Source of the DNA: Heterohyrax brucei
Lineage: Eukaryota > Chordata > Mammalia > Hyracoidea > Procaviidae
DNA: 64,000 bases
Direction: 5' to 3'
Assembly (NCBI GenBank): GCA_028571685.1
Contig: CM053152.1
Location: forward strand, 20,344,001 to 20,408,000
The notes under the pieces were generated by a model. That model made no database searches. It was given only the letters and a program-made list of their open reading frames with translations, and had not been told where the DNA came from. Positions within the stretch are counted from its first letter, which is position 1, and each line of letters opens with the position of its first letter. Positions 11,611 to 22,424 of the stretch are shown here, piece by piece. A program made the translations under genes and the position numbers.

Positions 11611-11845
11611 CATGTTGTGCAGCAGTCACCTCTGTTCTTTTCCAAGTTATTCCACCTCCATTAACAGAAACTCAGTGCCACTCAGGTGATGACTCCTCCC
11701 TTCCTGCTGGCTCTCTGATAACGACTAGTAAACATTGGTCTCTGTACATTTATCTATTTCATATAAGTGATTACACAGTATTTGTGCTTTTGACTTATTT
11801 CACTCAACGTAATATTTTCAAGGCTCATGATCCTAGAACATTTTC
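11515..11845 (-). mobile_element. L1 3' UTR fragment, - strand
   Basis: Typical old L1 3' end in reverse orientation, starting after a T-rich run at 11517 and continuing through the CAGTCACCTCTGTTCTTTTCC and TATTTCATATAAGTGATTA blocks. Partly inside the right arm of the inverted repeat. Confidence 0.8.
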
Positions 11846-12305
11846 ATGGAAGATTTTAATGGATGAAAATGAGGGTAGACTCTAGAGTCTGCGTCACCGT
11901 TCTCTTTCCCTTTCTGTTGCATCTGAAAAAAACAGCAACAAAATGCCAGTTTTCTGGTTACAGAAGGAAGACTTGAAACTTAACTGCTTTGTCAGTGTAT
12001 TCAATCTTATTAAGTCATGACCCCTACCAGATCTCACACAATTGTACTAGAGCTGCTGATAATACTACAGTTTCACAGACCTTATTTGCAAATTTTGATA
12101 TTTAGAAAGTTCTGACAACCAAATTTTTCCATGAATACAATACCCAAACTCACTTGGTGGCAAATCTAAGCTGAACTTGTATGAGAGTATTTATAGGCTT
12201 TCTTTTCCCAATAAATATGAATATTCACACATTTCTCTGCAGAAGTATTAATGTGCCTGACTATAATAGCTTCCCCAGATCCCACTGGGGGAGGCACAAA
12301 AGATA
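11846..12305. other. Intronic sequence, no recognised element
   Basis: Unique-looking intron. I see nothing to annotate. Confidence 0.6.
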
Positions 12306-12465
12306 TGCAAAGCCTGCTACCCTCAAGTTGATTCCAACTCATGGCAACCCTGGGAACAGAGTAGAACTGCCCCATAGAAGTTCCAAGGAGTGCCTGGCAG
12401 ATTTGAACTGCCAGCCCTTTGATTAGTAGCTGTAGCACTTAACCACTAAACCACCAGGGTTTCTG
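12306..12465 (-). mobile_element. AfroSINE, - strand, complete
   Basis: Reverse copy from CAAGTTGATTCCAACTC to CCACCAGGGTTTCT, one of the better-preserved copies in the window. Confidence 0.95.
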
Positions 12466-13235
12466 TGTTTAGTATAGCTTTCTAAAATCTGAAATTTCTG
12501 AACTCACAAACACAGCTGACCTCAGAAATTTCAAAGAGGAGATTGTGGATCTGTAGTAATAAAATGACAAGAAGGCATAGAGATAGTATAACAGGTGACA
12601 GTGTTCTTGCTGATAGTAGCGGAATTATCTGTCCAGTTAGTTTCTGTTTTAAAAAGAACCTGAATTTACTGTGACCTGTTGAAGAAGACCTCCTGTATTC
12701 AAGGAAGATTACTTTTCTTGGTAAAAACAGCATTTTCAACTTGGGAAATAATTCAGTTCATCCCAGATTTTCAAATAAAAACTTCATAAATTTTCTGAAA
12801 ACATTTCAGCTTAGTATTTTACTTTTTATCTGCAAAAGGAAAGAAGTAAATCTGTCAATTTTATGAATCAGTTTATTAATTATGAGGTATTTACTTAGCA
12901 TCTGTTATGAACCAAGCATTGTGTAGGTTTACTGGTGAACAAAACAGATCCCAGGCCTTATGACACTTGTAATTTAGTCAAAGAAAAAAGATAATAAATA
13001 AAGAAATACTAGGGTTTGAGGTATCTGTTATTTATTCATGTAGAGATGTTATGTAGACAATAGAATATACTAGTCTGCAACCCAGAGACAAACTCCTGGC
13101 CAGAAATATAAGTTGGGGAAGTTACCAGAATATACATCATATTGGTAATGGTTATGAGCATTTTACAAGAGATTGTAGAAGAAAGTAGAGTGCCTAAGAC
13201 TATTCCAAGGCACTTGAAAGCAGTGATGTGAGTGA
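12466..13235. other. Intronic sequence with a possible L2-like remnant
   Basis: Mostly unique. 12890-12975 resembles the ancient mammalian repeat block (ACCAAGCATTGTGTAGG followed by GGTGAACAAAACAGA), so a short L2/MIR-age remnant is likely there. Confidence 0.5.
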
Positions 13236-13570
13236 ATATATGTGTACCAGAGTTTCTTGCAGCATTATTCACTATAGTCAAAAGATGGAACAACCTAAAT
13301 GCCTATCAAGAGATCACTGGATAAACTAAATGTAGTACATACATACAGTGGAATACTTCTCATACAGAAAAAGAAAATCTTGATTCATGTTATGACATAG
13401 ATAGAGCTTGAAGACATTATAAAGAGTGAAATAAACCAATCACAAAATAGATATTGCATGACGTCATTGATATAAAAAGGTAAAAACAGGCAAGTATGTA
13501 GAGATGAAAAGTTTTTAGTAATTAACCAAGGGGAAGAGGGAGGGAAAAAGGGGGTACTTGCTTTTGGAGC
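13236..13570 (+). mobile_element. L1 3'-end fragment, + strand
   Basis: ORF2 C-terminal remnant (AAGATGGAACAACCTAAATG block) and the start of the 3' UTR. Diverged, no open frame. Confidence 0.8.
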
Positions 13571-13576
13571 AGGAGA

Positions 13577-13701
13577 AAGATGTAGCAGTTTGCTTCCTTA
13601 AGAATTTACAGGCTTGGGGCAGTTCTATTCTGTCCTGTAGGGTCGTTAGGAGTCAGAATCGACTTGACGGTAGTGGATTTGCCCCAGTCCCCCCCCCCCC
13701 C
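13577..13701 (+). mobile_element. AfroSINE 3' part with (C)13 tract
   Basis: The AfroSINE 3' half (GGGCAGTTCTATTCTGTCC and GGAGTCAGAATCGACTTGACG) is followed by a run of 13 C residues at 13689-13701. The C run is a simple repeat likely to be length-variable. Confidence 0.85.
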
Positions 13702-13919
13702 GCTGTTGTTTATGAAACACTGAGTTTCGCTTTAAAGTGATGGGGAAATTGCATTGATTAAGGGTGAGGTTGCACAGCTGATAAAAATAATTGGAATCAG
13801 TAACTTGTAATCTGTTAAAAGTTGAATTGGCAAAAGTTGTGTAGTAGATATATTTATAGTAACAACAAAAAGAGCAGCTGCTGAGGCTGCTTATGTACAA
13901 CAGTTGTGCCCACTGAAAG

Positions 13920-14333
13920 TAATCTATCAATATGGCTCGGCCATGTAAATGAGGTGGGATTAGCAACAGTTAGTTATATCAATGAGGCAAGACTCAATCT
14001 ACAAGATTTCGTTTATTTTAAGTCAATCTCTTTTGAGATATGAAAGAGGGAAATGAGCAGAGAGACATGAGGAGCTCTTGCCATCAAGATAACAATGCTG
14101 AGAGCACAGCATGTTTTTTGGAACTGGGATCCCTGCACTGAGCAATTCCTGGACCTGGAAAGATTGGTGAAAAGGAACTTCCGCTACAGCCGACAGAGAG
14201 AGAAAGACTTCTGCTGAATCTGGTGCACTGAATTCAGACTTCTAGTCTCCTAGACTGTGAGAGAATAAATTTCCGTTTGTGAAAGGCATCCACTTGTGGC
14301 ATTGCTGTTACAGCAGCACTAGATAACTAATCA
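13920..14333 (+). mobile_element. MaLR-type LTR, + strand
   Basis: Resembles ERVL-MaLR LTRs: AGACTGTGAGAGAATAAATT (with an AATAAA polyadenylation signal) near 14255, followed by the CACTAGATAACTAATCA terminus. No internal retroviral coding sequence. The 5' end is eroded. Confidence 0.8.
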
Positions 14334-14349
14334 GAAACCAATGACTTGT

Positions 14350-14850
14350 CTGTATGTGTACTACTTTGTGTTTATCTGTTATTTGTTCAAGCATGCTTGG
14401 GTTGTTTCCACCTTTTGACTATGTGAATATTGTTTTGATTCCCTGTTTTCAAGCCTTTTGGGTAGAACTGCTAGATCATGTGGTAATTCAGTCTGAGGAA
14501 GTATCCACCTGTTTTCCTACAGTGGCTGTACTGTTTTACATTCCCACCAGCAGTGCACAGATGGTTCTGGTTTCTTCACATCCTCACCAGTGCTTGTTGT
14601 TCCCTCTCTCTCTCCCTTTTTTTTTTTTTTTTAAATAATAGCTGTCCTTATAGATGTGAAGTGGCTTCTATTGTGTTTGATCTGCGTTTACAAATAACTA
14701 AAGATGCTGAGCATTGTTTTGTGTGTTTGTTGGTCATTTGTATATCGGCTGTGGTGAAATTTCTATTCATGTCCTTTGCCCATTGTTTAATTGGGTGGTT
14801 TGCCTTTCTGTTGTTGAGTTGCCTGAGTGCTTTTAAGAGCTATGGTATAT
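14350..14850 (-). mobile_element. Old L1 ORF2 C-terminal fragment, - strand
   Basis: Reverse-strand L1 ORF2 tail: ATGTCCTTTGCCCATTG near 14768 is the usual antisense block. It contains a T-rich run at 14618-14632. No intact frame. Confidence 0.82.
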
Positions 14851-15081
14851 GATAAAAATGATTGTTTAGTTCATCTACAAAACTTACCACTTTCCTCTTC
14901 TTTGACACCATATAAACTTTTTTTTAATATCAGCATTCATTATGTTTACAAATAGAATATAGAAAAAAGATTTTAATTGTTCATGTAGGAGGTTAAAAAA
15001 GTGAACTGATGGACAAAGAGAGAAGAAAGATAAAATTTGTTGAGTACCTAGGATACGTCTTACACCGTACCATGTATTTTG

Positions 15082-15291
15082 TGCAACCCGTTGCTGTTGA
15101 GTTGATTTCAACTTGAGACAACACCATGTGTGGCACAGTAGAACTGTACTCCATGCAAGTTTTTAGTAGCTGATTTTTTGGCAGTAGATCTCCAGACCTT
15201 TCTTGCTAGGTGCTTCTGGGTGGACTAAAATCTCCAACCTTTTGTTTAGTAGCAAGTGTGTTAACTGTTAGCATGCACCCAGGGACTCCAG
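15082..15291 (-). mobile_element. AfroSINE, longer subtype, - strand
   Basis: About 210 bp reverse copy with the GCTTCTGGGTGGACTAAAATC B-box region and the terminal CACCCAGGGACTCC start. Confidence 0.88.
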
Positions 15292-15480
15292 TGAGTACAT
15301 GTAATCCTAACAAAATCCCATGAGATATAGATATCATTGGTATCCATTTTATAGTTATGAAAATTTAAAATAAAATAATTTCTCTTGGTCAAATGACCGG
15401 TGATAAAAGTCAAGATTTAATCTAGATTTTTGACTTCCAAACCATTGTTCTTTCCAAAAAATAAAAATTGGCTATGGGCA
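15292..15480. repeat. Probable ancient MIR/L2-age remnant
   Basis: The block TAATCCTAACAAAATCCCATGAG followed by CCATTTTATAGTTATG resembles a pan-mammalian repeat motif. Strongly diverged; the family is uncertain. Confidence 0.45.
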
Positions 15481-16289
15481 AATGAATTGAGCTGTTGACA
15501 TTATAAAATAAAAGGAAAGGTTTGTATATATATGATTTTTGGAAATGAAAGACAGTGTTGAGAAATAAAGGAGAATTTGCTGTACTGACCAAGCCTGGAG
15601 CAGTATAAAATGGAGATGTGTGTCTGGTTCTTCAGCTGGGTTTACATTTACTGAGAAGTAAGAGCAGGGGAGATGGGCCGTGGGGAGATTGTTTTGTACA
15701 CTATACAGAAAGTTCAGGGTTTGAAAAAGTCATTCATTTGTTTGCATTTTATGAGAGATATGTGTTTCCAGTTATTGTAGATTATAGAGTCCTATTAAAT
15801 GATAGGAATTCACAGTATTTTATGTGTTTGTTCTGCTTTGTGTGTGGTATAACACTGGCATATCCTAAGTGAGGTGGGGGTTTTTTGTTGTTGAAATTTG
15901 TGGAAAGATGAGTTTCAAATTTAAAGCAAAATTTGAATGTGACACACAAGGAGAATGAGTTTCTTCTGTAACATACAGCTTAAGTCTTGAAAGAACAATG
16001 TAGTTTTAAGATGTAAAATTTAAAACAGCTAGTTTGTGTCATTTTTGTTATGATTTGTGATTAATTTATAGACAGCCAGCTTAATTATTAAGACTACAGT
16101 GTTTAATTTCCATTGTTATGGACAAACATGATACAACAATCATTTTACTTGGTTCAACTATCATAAATCAATGTGCATGTTTTTTCCAATCATTGTTTTT
16201 ATAATAAACTATGACATAATCAGCATTTTGTGGTAGCATCATGTGTTAGCCAGTGCATGTTGTTGTTCTGCCTTATTAGTAATTTATTA
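15481..16289. other. Intronic sequence, no recognised element
   Basis: Unique-looking AT-rich intron. I see nothing to annotate. Confidence 0.6.
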
Positions 16290-16830
16290 GCTAGCTAAAT
16301 AAGGCAGATGCCACACCACCAGTTGTAAGGGAAAACAGAAAATGAAAATTGTTTGTGCCAGCAAGGAACAATGTGAGGCCTAACAGCCAAGACCATGAGT
16401 TCATAGCCCCGTGAGAGGTGAGAGCTTTTAAAGCCCCCAGCCTCTGGGGGTCAGTGATTGGCACCTGAAATCTGAAACTTCAAGCCCTTCCATGACCATA
16501 TTTGCAGATCTGGGCACTGAGTCATGCTGGAAAGGAAGGAACTTCTCACTCCTTACATGGGTCCTGGTGCAGCTAGCTGTATGTCAGAGAACACGTTCCT
16601 CTCCAGTGTGGGGTCAGGTCAGGACACAGCTTTTGGATTTTACACACGCTTTAAGATCTCAGTTTGTGCATGTGTGAGGTTTCAGCACCAAATTCAAACT
16701 ACGTAAACTGAGCTTGGCGTTGCTGCATGATTAGGCCAAGCTGCAAATAGAAAGTGTGACTTGGTGGCTGGGAGCAAGAGGGAAGGAACTGTGGGGATGA
16801 GGGAGCCTTCTGTAGCAGTTTAATGAGTAT
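16290..16830. other. GC-richer unique block with a short perfect hairpin
   Basis: This ~540 bp block is visibly GC-richer than its surroundings and matches no repeat I recognise. It holds the perfect 7 bp hairpin CCCCCAG-CCT-CTGGGGG near 16434-16450. Two short overlapping open stretches are not convincing genes. It could be an unrecognised old repeat or an intronic regulatory element 1.5 kb before SPIRE1 exon A. Confidence 0.4.
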
Positions 16831-18310
16831 ATAATGAAACAACTTTAAGATTAAAATCTGTTATTTGAATTTTAAATTTACAGTGTTCAGTAAACTAAAG
16901 AAAAAATTAAAACTTATTTTTCCATATTTATTCCATATTTATTTCCATAATGATAATGTGAGTCTTATAAACACTAACGTTTATTTGGATTTCTAACTAG
17001 CAGTCATGTGAAATTTTCACTCAGTAGCCGTTACCCTAATTCTTTCTCAGAGTATGAGCCTCCTTATAAGTGCTAGAGAAACATACACAAAAGACTGTGT
17101 TTAATGAAATTATTTTTGTCCTTTTTCTGGATAATTTATGACTTGTATATAAATCTATAAATCTGTTCACTATGTGAAATGCAATGTTATATGAAATGTA
17201 TATTTGGTTTTGAATGAGCTATTATTTTTAATACTACATGTACTATTTTACATTTCATGCTTTAACATCAAATGAAAATGAAAATACTTTTTATAAGACA
17301 GCACTTTATTAGTAATGAGTTGGAATAACATTGGTTAAGTAATAGAATTTTTTTTCTTTGCCCTTTGTGTTCATATGACCTTGATTTGTCCTGAAAATGC
17401 AAATATTCTTTCATGGAGCACATACTGATTATTTTTGTATAAAAGGATTAAGCCAAATTGGCAGCTTCTAGCAGCCTCAGTGGAAATATTTCACAGGAGC
17501 AGTCTATGTTACTATGTTTATTAATCCTACTTTTGAAAATCTTAATGTTTTGTCTATCCCAAAGAGGAAATGTAGGAGATGTAGGAGAACATATATATTA
17601 ACCTTGTAAGTAAGGTTTTTAAAAATGGTATTTTATAAAATTCTTTCTTTAACAAATTACTTTTAATTTTTTTAGAATGTAGGAAGAAAACAAAGGTTTA
17701 AAAAGTTATTTGAGTTATATTTCTTTATTGTTATATTTATGGCATACTTTTTTTCTAGTAGTATCCAGAGAGGCTCTAATCAGAAGTGGGACTCAATGAC
17801 AGCATGTATATGGATAGTAACATATATATTTTTTTTTTTGATTCAAAATAATTGTAACCAATACCTGAGTTTTCAGTCTCTCATATCATTGGGACATCTA
17901 TACAATACCTGATTACATAAAGATTAGGGTAAGAGTTTTGGAGAGAGACATTATGTGGTAAGTATATCTGTTCTGAAAAGTATCTTTTAAAAATGTAGAA
18001 AATCGACTGGATTAGGATGCCTACATCACCATATGAATGGAAAATGTAGATTTTAGTTTACAGTATGGATCTGGCCATGGATCAAAGAAAGTACAAAGTG
18101 TATATGTATGTGTTATGTACTAGCTTGAAGAAATCATATAAAAATTTCCAGGTTTTTTTTTTTTCGTAGGTGAAACTTAAGTGTCCACTTAAATCTACCT
18201 TCCCTGTGTTTCTCAAGTGGAATTGGGCCTAGCTTAAATATTATACCAAATACTTAACACTCTACAGTTATAAAACTGTTCTGATAACTGCCCTTCCCTA
18301 CTGTTCCTAG
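16831..18310. other. Intron upstream of SPIRE1 exon A
   Basis: AT-rich and apparently repeat-poor, ending in the pyrimidine tract CTGCCCTTCCCTACTG and the acceptor CCTAG. Several T-runs (17829-17839, 18154-18164) are present. No coding sequence seen. Confidence 0.7.
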
Positions 18311-18544
18311 GTTATTGAGTCTTTGGGAATTATCATTTACAAAGCACTGGACTACGGTTTGAAAGAGAATGAAGAAAGAGAACTAAGCCCACCACTGGAG
18401 AAGCTCATTGATCTTATGGCCAATACAGTAGAAGCTGATAGCAGCAATGATGAGGGCTATGAGGCTGCGGATGAAGGGATGGAAGATGAAGGTGATGAAA
18501 AGAGAAGAATCTCAGCTATTCGATCCTATAGAGATGTTATGAAG
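18311..18544 (+). CDS. SPIRE1: SPIRE1 internal exon A (middle of the KIND domain and acidic linker)
   Basis: This exon encodes 78 residues with no partial codon at either end (phase 0/0), starting [17 protein letters not shown] and ending [10 protein letters not shown]. The upstream border is a pyrimidine-rich tract ending in TTCCTAG; the downstream border is AAG|GTAAAA, a weaker donor because the +5 G is missing. The protein matches the KIND domain of SPIRE1. The paralogue SPIRE2 differs at many of these positions, so SPIRE1 is preferred. Known role: SPIRE1 nucleates actin filaments through WH2 repeats, cooperates with FMN formins through the KIND domain, and acts on Rab11 vesicles and at the cortex. 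The second half of the exon ([12 protein letters not shown] and the following acidic DE-rich run) is a flexible acidic segment. The reading frame is fully open, unlike all neighbouring repeats. The preceding exon, which should contain the start codon, is not in the window. Confidence 0.96.
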
Positions 18545-18689
18545 GTAAAACAGCAGTTTATGTAGTACTTTTTTCTTTTGAAAAGCTGGTGATTGAACGT
18601 TTGGTAATAGACTGTTGTCTTTTCAGTTCTCAGACTGGCAACTGTAAATGAAATAAATCAGGAAGTCTTATTTGTTCTCAGCTTGTAAA

Positions 18690-18805
18690 CCAAAACCCAA
18701 GGCAAACACACTGCTAGTGACCCAGTAGGTCAGAGTAGAGCTGCCCCATTGAGTTTCCAAGGAGTGCCTGCAAATTTGAACTGCCACTTTGAGTGACCTT
18801 TTATT
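18690..18805 (-). mobile_element. AfroSINE fragment, - strand
   Basis: Diverged reverse copy just downstream of exon A (GTCAGAGTAGAGCTGCCCC and TTTCCAAGGAGTGCC). The tRNA-derived part is eroded. Confidence 0.82.
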
Positions 18806-18929
18806 GTTGAATCAGTTAAGTTCTTCTCACATACATACACACGCTAACAAAAAATACTTCAAAGTATTTTAAATCCCCCAACTGCAGATTAAGTTGTGTC
18901 CCTCTGAAATGTGTTATAAATCCTACAGT

Positions 18930-19515
18930 GTTTTTGTTAAGACACCTTCAAGCCCCATACCAATTCGTAGCAACCTCATGTGTAATGGAATTAAGTAAGC
19001 ACTGGCTTCTGCTGCACTATCCTCACAATTGTTACTGTGTTTGAGTGTATTGTTACAGCTAGTGTGTCACTCTGTCTCACTGAAGATGGTCCTCTTTTCA
19101 TTGACCCTTACTTTACCAAGCATGATGTCCTTCTCCAGGGACTGATCCCTCCTGATAATGTGTCCTAAGAACATGAGTTGAAGTCTCTCCACCCTTGCAT
19201 CCAGGGAACACACTAACTGTACTTCTTCTGAGGCAGATTTGTTTGCTCTTCTGGCAGTCCATGGTATATTCAGTATTCTTCTCCCACACCATAATTTAAA
19301 GGCATCAATCATTCTTCAGTCTCCCTAATTCATTGTCCAGCTTTTACATGCATATGAGGCAATAGAAAATACCATGGCTTGGATCAGGCACTCTTCAGTC
19401 CTCAAAGTGGCACCTTTGCTTTTTAATACTTGAAAGAGGTTTTTTGCAACGTATTTGTAAAATGCAATACATTGTTTAATTATATGAGTGCTATTTCCAG
19501 GTAAAATGGATTATG
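18930..19515 (-). mobile_element. RTE LINE 3' fragment, - strand
   Basis: Reverse-strand RTE from near its 3' end through the C-terminal coding remnant (19067-19312 keeps an ARRANKSASEEVQLVC stretch). Its segment 19147-19280 is the exact source of the duplicated 134 bp at 19578-19711. Confidence 0.87.
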
Positions 19516-19557
19516 AATGCAGGTAAAATGACAAGTTCAGTATTTTCTTCCACTATG

Positions 19558-19862
19558 GAAACCCTGGTGGCTTAGTGCCCTCCTGATAATGTGTCCTAAG
19601 AACATGAGTTGAAGTCTCTCCACCCTTGCATCCAGGGAACACACTAACTGTACTTCTTCTGAGGCAGATTTGTTTGCTCTTCTGGCAGTCCATGGTATAT
19701 TCAGTATTCTTATATTCAGTTAAGTGCTGGGTCTGCTAACCAAAAGCTCAGCAGTTCAGATTAACCAGGTGCTCCTTGGAAACTCTACAGGACAGTTCTA
19801 ACTGGACCTCTAGGGTTGCTATGCATCAGGCACAACTCAACGGGCAGTGGGTTTGGTTTGGT
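19558..19862 (+). mobile_element. AfroSINE interrupted by a 142 bp templated insertion
   Basis: The SINE 5' end (ACCCTGGTGGCTTAGTG) stops at 19577 and resumes near 19720 (TTAAGTGCTGGGTCTGC), running to GGGCAGTGGGTTTGG. Between them is an exact copy of 134 bp of the RTE fragment 431 bp upstream plus 8 further bases. Confidence 0.93.
19578..19711 (+). repeat. Perfect direct duplicate of 19147-19280
   Basis: I compared the two segments base by base and saw 134 of 134 identities, beginning CCCTCCTGATAATG and ending CAGTATTCTT. The copies are in direct orientation, 431 bp apart. The following bases ATATTCAGT repeat a 9-mer from within the duplicate (TATATTCAGT). Confidence 0.97.
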
Positions 19863-19904
19863 TGGTTTATGCAGTCAGAACTGACTCAACTGCAGTAGGA
19901 TTTT

Positions 19905-20063
19905 TATACCTGTTAAGCAGTTAAGAGCTCCTCTAGTAACCAAAAGGTTGGCAGTTTGAATGTACCGGCCACTCCTTGAAATCCTATGGGGCAGTTCTAC
20001 TGTATTCTGTAGGTTGTCTGAGAGTTGGAATTGACTCAAGGGCAACAGGTTTAGATTTTGTGG
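19905..20063 (+). mobile_element. AfroSINE, + strand, nearly complete
   Basis: Includes TAACCAAAAGGTTGGCAGTT, the 3' GGGGCAGTTCTACTGTATTC block and the terminal AATTGACTCAAGGGC. Confidence 0.92.
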
Positions 20064-20084
20064 TTATACTCCCATTTGGTAATT

Positions 20085-20580
20085 GGGTTATCATTGTTAT
20101 GTTAATGGGGCACTATAATACAGCATGTCTTAAATCATTCTTTCTGAGATATAAAGAACAGATTAAGCAAGTAGCAAAAAGAGCAGCGTTGGGAGAAGAT
20201 AGATGCCACACCATGTGAGATCTCCAAGAAATTAAGAAACAGAAGTTAGAAAAAGACAAGAGCCTTTACTTAGAGTCAACAGAGAGAGAAAGCTTTTCCC
20301 TAGAGCCACCACCCTGAATTCATACTCTAGCCCTCTAAACAGTGAGAAAAATTTAATTTCTATTTGTGAAAGGCACCTGCTATGGTATTTCTGTCAGAAC
20401 AGCACTAGGAAAAAACCCAACACCCATTGCCATCGAGCTGATCCTGACTTATAATGACCCTGTAGGACAGAGTAGAACTGCCCCATAGGACAGGGCAGTG
20501 TTTTCGTTCTGTTGTCCATAGGGTTGCTGTGAGTCAGTACTGACTTGAAAGTGCCTAACAACAGCAGCAGATAACTAAAA
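20085..20580 (+). mobile_element. MaLR-type LTR, + strand, interrupted by an AfroSINE palindrome
   Basis: LTR sequence from 20085 to 20408 (CAACAGAGAGAGAAAGC, GTGAAAGGCACCTGC, CAGAACAGCACTAGG) continues at 20570 with ATAACTAAAA. The insert is a palindromic SINE remnant. No retroviral genes. Confidence 0.75.
20410..20569. mobile_element. Palindromic AfroSINE 3' halves
   Basis: 20410-20490 is an AfroSINE 3' half on the - strand and 20491-20569 a 3' half on the + strand, joined head to head at the same element position (GAACTGCCCC facing GGGCAGT). The + strand half ends CCTAACAACAGCAGC, which resembles an RTE terminus. Confidence 0.78.
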
Positions 20581-21612
20581 TACTCCCTTAGCGATAACCA
20601 TTGTACACATTGTACCTTCAGTTAATTTGTTCATTTTCTTTTTGTAGAGTAAATAAAAGCTGCAGTCCACTTATTTAAATGATTTTGAATCTGAATATCA
20701 CAATTGATTGTTCTTTGTTTTTTTGACCTACTTAGTGGTATGTGTATGTAATGAAACAAGTTCAGCAACTTCTATTGAATTCTCTCTTTAGCTAAGTTTT
20801 TTTGTATATGTAATGCCATAATTTCTTCAATGTTAATTTGTCAAGAGAGTGTTATGTTTAGGGTTTATTTGTAGATGTGATTTACTATGTTTTTAAGTAG
20901 TATTGACTATCATTTTACAGCCTTTCATAAAGCTTTTCATATATGTGTATATATATAAACATTAGATGTGTTAATTTAAACAAAATATTTTATTAAAGTT
21001 AATTTCACATGTCTTTTTACTTTTTTAATACTGGTACTAGAAAACTTAGTTTCATATGTGACTCACTTTGTGCTTTTAAAAATTGCACTACTGTAAAGTA
21101 TTTTTGCTAAAAGACAAGATTTTTAATCTGGATTAAAAATAGAAAGCCAAGCCATATGCTCCTTACAGAAGGCATATGTTAAATATAAGGATAAAGATGG
21201 TTTGAAAGTAAAAGAACGCAAAAAGATGCAAAATTCTAACCAAAAGAAAGCTATTATAGATATTGTTTTGAGATAAAAAAAAGCTTCAAGGTTAAAAACA
21301 TTACTGGTGGTAAACAAAAAAAAAAGCTTAATGATAAAAAGTTCATTTCCCCAAGAAGAAAAAAAAATCTAAATTATGTGCACCTAAGAATATAACCTCA
21401 AAATAAATGAAACAAAAATTGATAAAGCTATTAGGGGAAATAGTCTAAGCCACAGTCTTGCTGGGAGTTTTTAACATCTGTTGATATCAGTACAAATATA
21501 GAATATTTGAATGAAGGGAATAACAAACTTGACCAAATTAACATTGTAGGACTCAGCACTTATACACTACAGAGTACACATTGTTTTGAAGCATATATAA
21601 AACAGTTACAAA
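20581..21612. other. AT-rich intron, no recognised element
   Basis: Unique-looking sequence with A/T runs such as 21317-21327 and 21359-21367. No element or gene recognised. Confidence 0.6.
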
Positions 21613-21625
21613 ATTTGACCATATT

Positions 21626-22354
21626 GTTTTTTTATTTCTCCTTTTTTTCATACTTTAGATGAACGTTTACATAACAAACTTGTTTTTCATTCAACAGTTA
21701 GTATACATACTGTTTTATGATATTGGTGAACAACCTCCTAATAGGTCATGATTCTTCCTTCTCACCCTCGGGTTCTCTGTTAGCAGCTTCCTTGTCCCCT
21801 CCTGCCTTCTGGTCCTTGCCTCTGGGCTGGCATGCCTCTTTAATCTCATTGTGTTTTGTTGGACTGTTGAGCCTTTGACTGAAGGGTGAACCTCAGGAGT
21901 GACCTTGTTACTAAGCTGGAAGGGTGTCTAGGGCTTATACTGTCAGGGTTTCTCCAGTCTGTCTCAGACTAACAACTCTGGTATTTCTTTTAAAGTTAGA
22001 ATTCTAGGTTTCTCTCCAGCTCTGTTGTGATCCTTGTTAGAGCAGTCAGGGGTTGTAACTGGATACCATGTAATTGTACTGGATTTAGTCAGCTGGAGGC
22101 TGTTGTAGATGTGGTCCATTAGGCCTTTGTACTAATCTTTCCCTTATTTTATTAGTTTTCTCCATTCTTCCTTGTTCCCGAAGGGGTAAGGCCGTGGGTT
22201 CTCCTAGGTGACCACTCACGGGCCTTTGAGACAAGAGACGCTACTCACCGAAGTAGATTTTAAAACATTTTCTTTATAAATTATGTCATGCTAGTTGAGC
22301 TAGATGTTCACCGAGATCATAGTCCCCACAGCCCTTAGCTCACATCCTGGCAGT
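21626..22354 (-). mobile_element. LINE tail retrocopy with perfect 13 bp target-site duplication, - strand
   Basis: The insert is flanked by ATTTGACCATATT at 21613-21625 and 22355-22367, an identical 13 bp direct repeat. Its left edge is T-rich (the 3' poly(A) of a - strand element). The sequence is noncoding and belongs to the family at 962-3720 and 58862-60025. Target-site duplication plus A-tail shows L1-type retrotransposition. Confidence 0.85.
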
Positions 22355-22424
22355 ATTTGACCATATTCTATGCCTTAAAGCACATTGTATCAAATTCAAG
22401 AGGATTAGAGTTATATAGAAAGTA

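Noticed and set aside
13689-13701. C13 run as a possible G-quadruplex or i-motif
   Set aside because: A single homopolymer next to a SINE tail; better explained as a simple repeat.
14884-15111. Possible small exon upstream of SPIRE1 exon A
   Set aside because: Frame runs into an AfroSINE, with no conserved residues matching the expected SPIRE1 N-terminus.
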